DNA of 64,000 nucleotides, taken from NCBI RefSeq assembly GCF_046250185.1, contig NZ_CP176469.1. One strand, given 5' to 3'. The number at the start of each line of letters is the position of its first letter. The first letter of the stretch is position 1. The notes beneath the pieces are model-generated. The model had not been told where the DNA came from. It made no database searches and saw only the letters and a list, made by a program, of their open reading frames with translations. The position numbers and the translations under genes were made by a program. The stretch comes from Litorimonas sp046250185. GTDB taxonomy: Bacteria > Pseudomonadota > Alphaproteobacteria > Caulobacterales > Maricaulaceae. Shown piece after piece: positions 8,246 through 16,452 of the stretch.

Positions 8246-9445
8246 ATGCGTTACCTGTCCGCCATATTGATCTTGCTTGCGATCTGGGCCGCACCCGTCT
8301 TCGCGCAGGACGTCCCTGACCCCGAAAAACTCGACAGCTTGACCAAAGCTGAAAAAGAGGCACGGGAGAAGGAAGCGGAACTGGCAAAACGCCGACAATC
8401 TGTCACCGCAGAAATCACGGATCTGAAGAAAACACTGCAAAAGACGGCGCAGCAAACGCGTGCCTTTGAACGTGAGGCGCAGACATTAACGGAAGAATTG
8501 GCGGCGCTGGAGGCTGAAAACGCCGCGCTGGAGGCGAAACTTGCCTATGATCGCGCAGGCATGATGAATTTGATCGCGTCCTTACAACGCCTAGAGGCTT
8601 CTCCTCCACCCGAAATTATCAGCACACCAGACGACGCTATTAGTGCCGCACAAGCCGCGAATTTGATGTCGCATCTATCGGGAGAGCTGCGAAATCGCGC
8701 GGATACTCTCGCGCTTTCACTGGATGATTTACAACAGGCCCGCGAACAAATCGCGGAGCGACAAACCGCTCTGGCCGCTAATCAGACGAAACTCGAAAAA
8801 CGCAGTCGAGAGACTAAATCCCTCGTGGATCGTAAAGCTAAACTGCAAAAATCTATCGAGACAGAGGAAGTTCGAGCGCGCGAAGACGTCAAACGCCTTG
8901 CAGCAGAATCGGCAACCTTGCGCGAGTTGATCGCAAATTTTGAGGCAGAGATCGCCAGCATTAGTCCGCGCGTGAAACCTGGGACAAAACCGCGACGGTC
9001 CACTGGCAAGCAACGCATACAATCCAAACCCCTGTCCCTCCCCGGCGGCACAAAACCCTTTGCCAGTGCCAAAGGCAGTATGATTCGCCCAATCACGGGC
9101 AAGCTGCTGCGCAATTACGGCAAGGGAGAGAAAGGGCTGACTTATACGGGGCAATCCAAGGGCCAAGTTCTAGCGCCCTATGCGGGTCGCGTCGAATTTG
9201 CGGGGCCGTTTAAGAATTATGACCAAGTCGTGATTTTGAATGTTGGAGGTGGGTACTTTATTTTGCTGACGGGCTTGGGCGAAATCTACGCTGAAACAGG
9301 CGATAACGTGCGAATTGGCGAACCGATTGGCCTCATGCCCTACAAAACCGGAACGCCGCCTGCGCTCTATATCGAGCTTCGTAAAGACGGCACCACCATC
9401 AACCCCGTCCCGTGGCTAGAGCCTCGTCCCGTTAAAAGCGGTTAA
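8246..9445 (+). CDS. EnvC-like murein hydrolase activator with degenerate LytM domain
   Basis: The 399-residue protein has a signal peptide (MRYLSAILILLAIWAAPVFAQ). A long coiled coil follows (about residues 28-240), then a linker and a C-terminal M23/LytM domain (about 285-395, GLTYTGQSKGQVLAPYAGRVEFAGPF). The zinc-ligand positions are lost: GGGYFILLTGL stands where active enzymes carry HG..T.Y, and LYIELRKDG stands where they have the H.H motif. It is therefore probably an activator of an amidase, as EnvC is for AmiA/B. It precedes the ctpA pair in the usual alphaproteobacterial order. Confidence 0.9.
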   Translation: MRYLSAILILLAIWAAPVFAQDVPDPEKLDSLTKAEKEAREKEAELAKRRQSVTAEITDLKKTLQKTAQQTRAFEREAQTLTEELAALEAENAALEAKLAYDRAGMMNLIASLQRLEASPPPEIISTPDDAISAAQAANLMSHLSGELRNRADTLALSLDDLQQAREQIAERQTALAANQTKLEKRSRETKSLVDRKAKLQKSIETEEVRAREDVKRLAAESATLRELIANFEAEIASISPRVKPGTKPRRSTGKQRIQSKPLSLPGGTKPFASAKGSMIRPITGKLLRNYGKGEKGLTYTGQSKGQVLAPYAGRVEFAGPFKNYDQVVILNVGGGYFILLTGLGEIYAETGDNVRIGEPIGLMPYKTGTPPALYIELRKDGTTINPVPWLEPRPVKSG

Positions 9446-9572
9446 TACAGACAGAAATAACAGTGTTTTGACTGGAAAGTCATGTTGTCGCTCTTTATGT
9501 GAAAAGAGACATTAATATTGGCGTAACCTTTGCAGCTGTCGTATTCTGCAAGAGATCGCCATGGAGAAAACG

Positions 9573-10907
9573 ATGAAATATATTCTGCCGACGCTCGGCT
9601 CTGTCGCTGCAATCGCTCTATTTGCTTTCTCGACCAATCAACCGCCCGCAGCAGTCGCGGTTGAGCGTCCGAATTATGACGAGACATTTGAGCAATTAGA
9701 GCTGTTTGCGGATGTGCTCGCTCGCGTGCGCAGTGAATATGTCGTTGACGTCGATAATGGCGAATTGATTGAAGACGCGATCAACGGCATGTTGCAATCG
9801 CTCGACCCACATAGCTCCTACGTCAATCCAGAGAATTTTAGAGACTTGCAAGTCGACACGTCTGGCGAATATGGCGGGCTTGGCATGGAAGTGACGATGG
9901 AAGACGGTTTCGTCAAAATTATCGCGCCGATTGACGACACACCTGCAAAGCGCGGCGGCGTCAAAGCAGGTGACTTCATCACAGAAATCGAAGGCAAATC
10001 TATCATGGGTCTGTCCTTAAATGACGCGGTCAATCAAATGCGCGGTAAACCAGGCGAGCCAATCACAATTACAGTTGTCGCAGAAGGCGAAGAGCCGCGC
10101 GAACTGACACTCGTGCGCGAAATTATCAAACGCCAAACCGTCAAACATGAAGTCAAAGACGGTATCGGCTACATCCGAATTGCGCAATTTAACGAACTGG
10201 CAGATAGCGGGTTGGAAGATGCGATTGACAGTCTGAAAGCGGAAATGGGCGGTAAAATTCCTGGCCTCGTTTTGGACCTACGCGGCAATCCTGGTGGGTT
10301 GCTTGATCAATCAATTAAAGTGTCCAGCGCGTTTCTTGACGGCGGAGAAGTGGTCTCGACCCGTGGCCGCGTTTCGACAGATACGGAGCGTTATAACGGC
10401 GAAAAAGGCGAGCTGATCAAAGGTGTGCCGCTAGTCGTGTTGATTGACGGTGCGTCTGCGTCTGCATCTGAAATCGTCGCGGGCGCGGTGCAAGATCGCC
10501 GTCGCGGGATCATCCTCGGCATGACGTCTTTTGGCAAAGGGTCTGTACAGTCTGTGATCCCTCTTCGCGGCGGCCGTGACGGCGCTCTACGTTTGACGAC
10601 ACAGCGTTACTACACCCCCGCAGGTCGCTCTATCCAAGGCACAGGCATCGACCCCGATATTGCTGTCTCCGCTATCCCAGATGACGGCGAGGATCATTCT
10701 GGCCGTAAGGAAGCTGATTTGCCAAATGCAATCCTCAATGAAGATGACATTGATGACGCGGAAAAGATCGAGCTAAAGATTGACTACCCGCCAGAAGACT
10801 TTGAAATCGATGATGATTATCAACTTCAAAAAGCGATTTCTCTTCTCAAATCAGGCGAATACGCAACGCAAATGGCGGAACTCGCCAAGGCGGAGCTTAT
10901 CAAATAA
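9573..10907 (+). CDS. ctpA: C-terminal processing protease CtpA, first copy (S41A)
   Basis: The 444-residue protein has an N-terminal signal or membrane segment, the S41 N-terminal helices (DPHSSYVNPENF), a PDZ domain (GGLGMEV..DGFVKI to ELTLVR, about residues 102-185) and the protease core. The catalytic Ser lies in GASASASEI and the Lys in SFGKGSVQ. Such periplasmic proteases trim or degrade envelope proteins, including murein hydrolases. The start at 9573 is preferred because GGAG lies 6 nt upstream; an ATG at 9561 would add four residues. The acidic C-terminal segment (DDGED, EDDIDDAEK) differs from that of the second copy. Confidence 0.94.
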   Translation: MKYILPTLGSVAAIALFAFSTNQPPAAVAVERPNYDETFEQLELFADVLARVRSEYVVDVDNGELIEDAINGMLQSLDPHSSYVNPENFRDLQVDTSGEYGGLGMEVTMEDGFVKIIAPIDDTPAKRGGVKAGDFITEIEGKSIMGLSLNDAVNQMRGKPGEPITITVVAEGEEPRELTLVREIIKRQTVKHEVKDGIGYIRIAQFNELADSGLEDAIDSLKAEMGGKIPGLVLDLRGNPGGLLDQSIKVSSAFLDGGEVVSTRGRVSTDTERYNGEKGELIKGVPLVVLIDGASASASEIVAGAVQDRRRGIILGMTSFGKGSVQSVIPLRGGRDGALRLTTQRYYTPAGRSIQGTGIDPDIAVSAIPDDGEDHSGRKEADLPNAILNEDDIDDAEKIELKIDYPPEDFEIDDDYQLQKAISLLKSGEYATQMAELAKAELIK

Positions 10908-10909
10908 AC

Positions 10910-12262
10910 ATGCGTATCCGCCACCTCATCCCTGCATTTTGGCTCGGCACGCTAGGGATGTCAGCAGCTGTCTTCGGCCTACCAAATTCAGCGTTTGCAG
11001 CTACAGAAAATGAGAGTGCAGCGAAGAAAACAACGGATGCTGAGACTTACGAAAAGCTACAAATTTTTGCCGATATTATGGCGATCATCAAAGATGAGTA
11101 TGTTGAGGACGTCGAAGATCAAGCCTTGATAGACGGAGCGCTGAACGGTGCATTGTCAAAGCTCGATCCCCACTCGCATTACGTTGCCCCTGTTGCTTTC
11201 GTCGAACAGCAAGAAGCCACAAAGCGCGAATATGGTGGGCTCGGCATTGAGGTGAGTTCGGAAGGCGGATTGGTCAAAGTTAATCACGCCATCGAAGACG
11301 GGCCCGCTTATGAAGCTGGTATCAAGACTGGCGATTTTATCACGGCGGTAGACGGCGAAAAAGTACGAAACAAACCGCTAGATGAAGCCGTGAAAGGCAT
11401 GCGCGGACTCGCGGGCGACCCCGTGACGGTGACCGTCTTATCGCCTGGCTCTCTGCCGCGCGATGTGGTTGTGGTGCGCCAAGTCGTTCGGGGAAGAGCC
11501 GTGCGCCACCGCGTCGAAAAAGGCGTTGGCTATATCTATCTCGAAACCTTCAACAATAGTGAATTAACATCCGACATTGAGCGCGCTCTGAAATCGCTTG
11601 AGGCTGAGCTTGGCGGCACGCTTCCGGGTTTGATCATCGATATGCGCGGTAATCGCGGCGGGCTTTTGGATCAATCGGTCAGCGTGGCAGGCCTATTCCT
11701 TGACGGCGGCGAAGTCCTCTCCGCCCGTGGGCGCGACGCGTCTGACAATCAACGCTACCACGCTGAACCCGGCGAGTTATATCCCGATATGCCCATCGTT
11801 GTTTTGGTCAGCCCCGGCTCTGCCTCTGCCGCAGAAATTGTTGCGGGCGCGTTACAAGATCGCGGGAGAGCCGTGGTGATTGGTCGACGCAGCTTTGGCA
11901 AGGGCTCTGTGCAGTCTGTGATTCCCCTTCCCAATGACGGCGGTGCGCTTCGTTTGACGACGCAGCGCTACTACACGCCCTCTGGCAAATCGATCCAAGG
12001 TCGGGGGATCATGCCGGATATGCTCGTCGCGGCTCGCGAAGATAGCGGTGAAATTCGCAAAAGATTCCGTGAAGATAGCCTACCCAATTCACTCCTTAAT
12101 TCTGATGATACGGATTATGAGGAAAATTACGGCGATATTCTTTATCCCCCCGAAACGTGGCCAGAGGACGAAGATTACCAACTCCGTAAGGCAATCGACG
12201 TGATTAAAACCTCCAACTACCAACGCCTTCTTGATGCACAAAAAACGCCGCTAGAGCGTTAA
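10910..12262 (+). CDS. C-terminal processing protease CtpA, second copy (S41A)
   Basis: The 450-residue protein begins 2 bp after the first copy and has the same layout: signal peptide ending near residue 28 (PNSAFAAT), DPHSHYV block, PDZ domain and catalytic core. Ser lies in GSASAAEI and Lys in SFGKGSVQ, so it should be active. The core is closely similar to the first copy (LRLTTQRYYTPSGKSIQG), while PDZ and termini have diverged. This looks like an old tandem duplication, with both copies kept catalytically intact. Confidence 0.94.
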   Translation: MRIRHLIPAFWLGTLGMSAAVFGLPNSAFAATENESAAKKTTDAETYEKLQIFADIMAIIKDEYVEDVEDQALIDGALNGALSKLDPHSHYVAPVAFVEQQEATKREYGGLGIEVSSEGGLVKVNHAIEDGPAYEAGIKTGDFITAVDGEKVRNKPLDEAVKGMRGLAGDPVTVTVLSPGSLPRDVVVVRQVVRGRAVRHRVEKGVGYIYLETFNNSELTSDIERALKSLEAELGGTLPGLIIDMRGNRGGLLDQSVSVAGLFLDGGEVLSARGRDASDNQRYHAEPGELYPDMPIVVLVSPGSASAAEIVAGALQDRGRAVVIGRRSFGKGSVQSVIPLPNDGGALRLTTQRYYTPSGKSIQGRGIMPDMLVAAREDSGEIRKRFREDSLPNSLLNSDDTDYEENYGDILYPPETWPEDEDYQLRKAIDVIKTSNYQRLLDAQKTPLER

Positions 12263-12333
12263 AACTTGCTGCATCGTCATTTTCTCCTCATAGGCGAGTT
12301 TACGCGACTCGCGATTGCCCCTAAGACATCGTC

Positions 12334-13563
12334 ATGACGTTGCACCGCTCACAACCCGTTTCGCAAAGAAGGGCTGCATTAGACTTACCCTCGCGGGGCA
12401 AGCATGTCCTTTTGGCGGCAGCGGTTATACTCGTGGGCCTTGCCGTTCCCGTGCTAGCGATGATTTTTCTAGGCGACGCCGAAGACGCGCGCGTGGGAGG
12501 TTCGGTAATAGTTGAGCCGCTACCGCCACAACCCATGGCATCTGAACTTGCCAATATAAATCTGGAAACGCCTGATCTGTTAGCGGGAGAAGTTGCGGCG
12601 AATACGAACCCGACCGAAGCTATTCAGGCCGAATTGGACGCGCTAGGCAACCCGATCACCTCGTCTCCGACAGTCACCACGCCCGCAGATATTCCCGTCA
12701 CCAGTGGCGCAAGTGGGTCTACTGGCTCCAAAATGATCAAGATTGACGGCGTTGCTATTGGCCCGACATCCCTGCCCCCTGCGCCCATTCCAGGCCTGAC
12801 ACAGACATCGTCTTTTGGCCCTGTGCCTGCACGGTCGGCAGACGGTGGTTCTGCGCTCACCCACTATAATCGCCCCTTCACCCAGCCCGCAGGAAAGCGC
12901 CCTGTGTCAATTATTATCGGCGGATTAGGTATTAACCGCACCCTAACACAACAAGCGATTGATAACCTCCCGCCCGATGTCACATTGTCCTTCGCGGCCC
13001 ATGCAACTGGCTTGCAAGACTGGATTGATCGCGCGCGGGCGGCGGGGCATGAAGTTATCATTGAACTGCCGATGGAAAGTGATGGGTTTGATCCGTCCGA
13101 GCCTGGGGCCGAACGGGCTTTGCGCTTAAACGTGCCAGCGCAGAATAATCGTCGCAATCTCGACTGGCTGATGAGCCGCGCTCAAGGTTATTGGGGCGTG
13201 ACGAACTATAATGGCGAAGCGTTTTTACGCCGTGCAGATGCGGCAGCCCCGCTCCTTGACCGCCTCTCACAGACAGGGGTTGGCCTGATCACGGATGGAT
13301 CCTTCCAGACGCCAACACTCGGCGCGTTATCACGGTCGGTCAAACTGCCCTATAAATCAGGCTTCGGTCTTATCGATCCTGATCCCAACACAGCGGTGAT
13401 TCAAGCTCGCCTCAGCGATCTTGCGACCATGGCCAAAGGCGGCAGCCACCCCGTTGGCGTCGGCTTCGCCTATCCCGAAACGCTCAATAGCGTCATAGCT
13501 TGGGTGGCAGAGCTAGACCAACAAGGCCTCGTCTTGGCGCCCGCCTCCAGCGCTGTGAAATAG
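12334..13563 (+). CDS. divergent polysaccharide deacetylase family protein (YibQ-like)
   Basis: The 409-residue protein has one N-terminal membrane segment (about residues 25-47, VLLAAAVILVGLAVPVLAMIF). A Pro/Thr/Ser-rich linker follows, then a divergent deacetylase domain from about residue 188 (RPVSIIIGGLGIN, LPPDVTLSFA, HEVIIELPMES, GLITDGSF). The family (COG2861) is related to polysaccharide deacetylases; its substrate is not established. It sits between the ctpA pair and rppH, its usual place in alphaproteobacteria. A hairpin near 12293-12312 without a T-tract lies just upstream. Confidence 0.88.
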   Translation: MTLHRSQPVSQRRAALDLPSRGKHVLLAAAVILVGLAVPVLAMIFLGDAEDARVGGSVIVEPLPPQPMASELANINLETPDLLAGEVAANTNPTEAIQAELDALGNPITSSPTVTTPADIPVTSGASGSTGSKMIKIDGVAIGPTSLPPAPIPGLTQTSSFGPVPARSADGGSALTHYNRPFTQPAGKRPVSIIIGGLGINRTLTQQAIDNLPPDVTLSFAAHATGLQDWIDRARAAGHEVIIELPMESDGFDPSEPGAERALRLNVPAQNNRRNLDWLMSRAQGYWGVTNYNGEAFLRRADAAAPLLDRLSQTGVGLITDGSFQTPTLGALSRSVKLPYKSGFGLIDPDPNTAVIQARLSDLATMAKGGSHPVGVGFAYPETLNSVIAWVAELDQQGLVLAPASSAVK

Positions 13564-13566
13564 ATC

Positions 13567-14073
13567 ATGGCTGACTTATCTGACTACCGACCTTGCGTTG
13601 GCATCGCCGTGTTCAATGCCAAGGGTAAAGTCTGGGTCGGCAAACGCCTCGGCGAAACGGGTCCCTATTGCTGGCAAATGCCGCAAGGCGGGATAGACCC
13701 GAATGAGGCCCCAGAGGTCGCGGCGATCCGGGAATTATACGAGGAAACAGGGATCACGCTCGATATGCTAACCCCGTTGGGTGAGGTCGAAGGCTGGTTG
13801 ACTTACGATTTTCCCGAAAGCCATCAAAAATCTAAAAGCCAAAATTGGCGCGGACAAAAGCAACGCTGGTTCGCCTTCCGTTTTCATGGGAAGAAATCAA
13901 AAATAGACCTCAAAGCGCATGGCCCCCAAGAATTCTCAAAGTGGAAATGGGCCAAGCTGACCAAACTTCCAAGCCTGATTATACCCTTCAAGCGCGACGT
14001 CTATGAACGGCTAGTCGTTGAATTTGCACCCTATGCGATCCCACGTGAGGTCGCTAATAACGATCATGGCTGA
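13567..14073 (+). CDS. rppH: RNA pyrophosphohydrolase
   Basis: The 168-residue Nudix protein has the family opening YRPCVGIAVFN and the Nudix box GGIDPNEAPEVAAIRELYEETGI (about residues 39-61), plus QKQRWFAFRF. RppH removes pyrophosphate from mRNA 5' ends and triggers decay. It begins 3 bp after the deacetylase gene and overlaps the MFS gene by 8 bp. Confidence 0.95.
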   Translation: MADLSDYRPCVGIAVFNAKGKVWVGKRLGETGPYCWQMPQGGIDPNEAPEVAAIRELYEETGITLDMLTPLGEVEGWLTYDFPESHQKSKSQNWRGQKQRWFAFRFHGKKSKIDLKAHGPQEFSKWKWAKLTKLPSLIIPFKRDVYERLVVEFAPYAIPREVANNDHG

Positions 14074-15475
14074 CACGCTCCCACCCGCAAATAAGATGAA
14101 AACTGGCGGCAAGAACGCCATGATTTTCGTGCTGATCACAGTGATGATCAATTCTGTAGGGTTCGGGATTATGATCCCTGTCCTGCCTGACCTCCTTCAA
14201 GAACTGACGAGCCTGCCAGATAACGAAGCCGTGTTGTGGGGCATGTGGCTGACATTTGTTTTCGCGCTGTTTCAGTTTATCTGCATGCCGATTGTTGGCG
14301 GCCTATCTGATCGATTTGGGCGGCGGCCGATCATGCTGCTCTCGCTTCTTGGCCTCGGCATAGATTATTTCATCATGGGCCTAGCGCCAACAGTATGGTT
14401 TCTCTTTCTAGGGCGCATAATAGCAGGGGCATTTGGCGCCACCTTCTCGACCGCCAATGCCTATATCGCAGACATCAGCCCGCCAGAGACACGGGCACAA
14501 AATTTTGGCCTGGTAGGAGCCGCCTTCGGTGTCGGCTTTATGCTCGGCCCCGTGGTGGGTGGCCTGATCGGGGACGGGTTTGGCCCACGAGCGCCATTTA
14601 TCGCAGCGGGCATCCTGTCTTTTATCAATGTTGCCTATGGCTTCATGTTCCTGCCAGAAACTCTGGCGCTGGATAAGCGTCGTCCCTTTAGCTGGCGACG
14701 GTCAAATCCGCTTGGCTCGATAAAGACATTGGGGCGGATTAAGGGCGTTAAGACTCTGATTTTTATCCTCTTTCTGCTTGCGACAGCACATACGGTTTAC
14801 CCCTCAACCTATGCCTTCTCGACCATGGGCGGCCTTGGTTGGACATCAGGTGATGTGGGCCTATCCCTCGGCGCGTTTGGCCTCGCCAGCATCATTGTGC
14901 AAGGCGGCCTTATCCGTGTGATCATCCCCAAAGTCGGCCTGTTCTGGGCAGGTGTCATCGGTATTCTGAGCGCCGTTATCGCTTACACGATGATGGGTAG
15001 CGCAGATCAGGGCTGGATCATTTATGCCGCTGGCCCATTCGCGGCCTTTGCAGGTCTTTACGGCCCGGCCCTGACCAATATGATGAGTTCACGCGTATCA
15101 GAGAGTGAGCAAGGCGAGTTGCAAGGTGCGATTGGCGCGGCGCAAGGACTCGCCCTCATGATTGGACCATTTATGATGTCAGGAATGTTCTGGTATTTCG
15201 GTGATACGGAAAACCGCGCAAGCTACGGCCTGGAGACATTCCCCGCCAATATTATCCACATGATGCAACACGTCATCACAGGCGCAAAACTCCCCTACGT
15301 TCCAGGTGCGCCTTTCCTCGCGGCCGCCCTGCTCGCCCTGATCAGCTTCATCACCTATTGCCTTGTCACGACGAAAGCAGACCGCAATGCGCGGTATAAG
15401 CCCGCGAAAGCAGCAGACGTGATAGATGAAGATGTGGCCGTAAATACTCAATCGGCAGCCACTTCAGAGATGTAA
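14066..15475 (+). CDS. MFS transporter, TCR/Tet-like
   Basis: The protein has 469 residues from the ATG at 14066 and twelve predicted membrane segments. The motif GGLSDRFGRRPIML follows TM2, and GRIIAGAFGATFSTANAYIAD is typical of the TetA branch of drug:proton antiporters. The family exports tetracyclines and other compounds, but chromosomal members of this branch often have unknown substrates. I prefer the ATG at 14066, which overlaps rppH by 8 bp. A TTG at 14018 would add 16 non-conserved residues. Confidence 0.88.
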   Translation: MADTLPPANKMKTGGKNAMIFVLITVMINSVGFGIMIPVLPDLLQELTSLPDNEAVLWGMWLTFVFALFQFICMPIVGGLSDRFGRRPIMLLSLLGLGIDYFIMGLAPTVWFLFLGRIIAGAFGATFSTANAYIADISPPETRAQNFGLVGAAFGVGFMLGPVVGGLIGDGFGPRAPFIAAGILSFINVAYGFMFLPETLALDKRRPFSWRRSNPLGSIKTLGRIKGVKTLIFILFLLATAHTVYPSTYAFSTMGGLGWTSGDVGLSLGAFGLASIIVQGGLIRVIIPKVGLFWAGVIGILSAVIAYTMMGSADQGWIIYAAGPFAAFAGLYGPALTNMMSSRVSESEQGELQGAIGAAQGLALMIGPFMMSGMFWYFGDTENRASYGLETFPANIIHMMQHVITGAKLPYVPGAPFLAAALLALISFITYCLVTTKADRNARYKPAKAADVIDEDVAVNTQSAATSEM

Positions 15476-15505
15476 TAGGCTTAGGCTTTGCCCGAACTTA
15501 CGGGT

Positions 15506-16057
15506 TTAAACACATTCCAGTGGGACAGGGTCGCCGTCAGGATAGGTGATGTGAATGATGTCGCCGGGCATAATTTTACCGCCCTGAATGACAATACTCA
15601 TCACCCCCGTCTTCTTATTGAGACTCCCATCAGGTCGTTTTTCAACGACAGCTTTGAGAAGATCAGGGTGGATCGTATTAAGCTTCTTACACGGGTTACG
15701 TAAGCCTGTGATCTCAATGATCGCCTCACCGATTTGAAAGCGCGTGCCTGTGGGGAGATCAAGGAGCGGGACACCGCGCGTCACTAAGTTCTCGCCCATT
15801 TGCCCTGCACTGACATCAATATCTAGCGCGGCCAGTTCGTCAAATAGCTCGGCATGCATAAAGTGGACTTGGCGTAGATTTGGCGCGTCAGGGTTTCTCT
15901 TTTTATCAAAAAGATGCTGCACGGTGACGCCCGCATGCGCGTCGCCTTCCACGCCGAGCCCTGCGATCAAGGTGATCTCGTCTTGGATTGGTTTTGAGAA
16001 ATTGTGACCGCGATCCGCGGCCACCGCAACGACCGTAGCCGTCTGCGGGAGAGCCAT
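15506..16057 (-). CDS. MOSC domain protein
   Basis: The 183-residue protein has MOSC features: GVEGDAHAG near residue 35, Q..MHAELFDEL, GQMGENLVTRG, LPTGTRFQIG, and TGLRNPCKKL containing the conserved Cys. MOSC domains act in sulfur transfer and molybdenum cofactor chemistry. The start ATG directly follows the atpC stop codon with no gap, so this is the last gene of the atp operon. The functional link to ATP synthase is unclear. It converges on the MFS gene across a 30-bp gap. Confidence 0.88.
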   Translation of the reverse strand: MALPQTATVVAVAADRGHNFSKPIQDEITLIAGLGVEGDAHAGVTVQHLFDKKRNPDAPNLRQVHFMHAELFDELAALDIDVSAGQMGENLVTRGVPLLDLPTGTRFQIGEAIIEITGLRNPCKKLNTIHPDLLKAVVEKRPDGSLNKKTGVMSIVIQGGKIMPGDIIHITYPDGDPVPLECV

Positions 16058-16450
16058 TTAGAGGCTTCCCACCAGAGCGTTCAGCCCGTCAAGATTTTGG
16101 CGCATCGCGAGCGCCGCTTCGCCTTCGAGGCCATCCAGACGTTTCGTAACATCTGCGATTTCAGCTTCGATCGCTGTGCGGTTCACATCTGTCAGAGGCG
16201 TCGCACGCTCAGCCAAAACGGTCAGACCATCTGGCGTCACATCTGCGAATCCGCCTTGGACGAAATATTCCGTCACGCCGCCATCATTATAAACTTTGAT
16301 CGCGCCTGTGCGGATCGCCGCCATGATGGGCGAGTGGTTCGGCAACACGCCTAAATCACCTTCTGTGCCGGGAATATCAACCTGGTCCACCTCACCCGAG
16401 AACAATTCGCGCTCAGGTGAAACCAGTGAGAATGTAAGTTTATCTGCCAT
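16058..16450 (-). CDS. atpC: F1 ATP synthase epsilon subunit
   Basis: The 130-residue protein has the epsilon beta-sandwich (MADKLTFSLVSPERELFSGEVDQVDIPGTEGDLGVLPNHSP) and a short C-terminal helical region. Epsilon sits on the F1 central stalk and regulates hydrolysis. It is 2 bp from atpD upstream and touches the MOSC gene downstream. Confidence 0.96.
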   Translation of the reverse strand: MADKLTFSLVSPERELFSGEVDQVDIPGTEGDLGVLPNHSPIMAAIRTGAIKVYNDGGVTEYFVQGGFADVTPDGLTVLAERATPLTDVNRTAIEAEIADVTKRLDGLEGEAALAMRQNLDGLNALVGSL

Positions 16451-16452
16451 TA

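Noticed and set aside
12293..12312. Terminator between the second ctpA and the deacetylase gene
   Set aside because: GCGAGT pairs with ACTCGC but no T-tract follows, so it is probably not an intrinsic terminator.
14066..15475. Acquired tetracycline resistance gene
   Set aside because: The protein belongs to the Tet-like branch, but it overlaps rppH in a housekeeping run and shows no mobile element nearby, so it is more likely a resident transporter.
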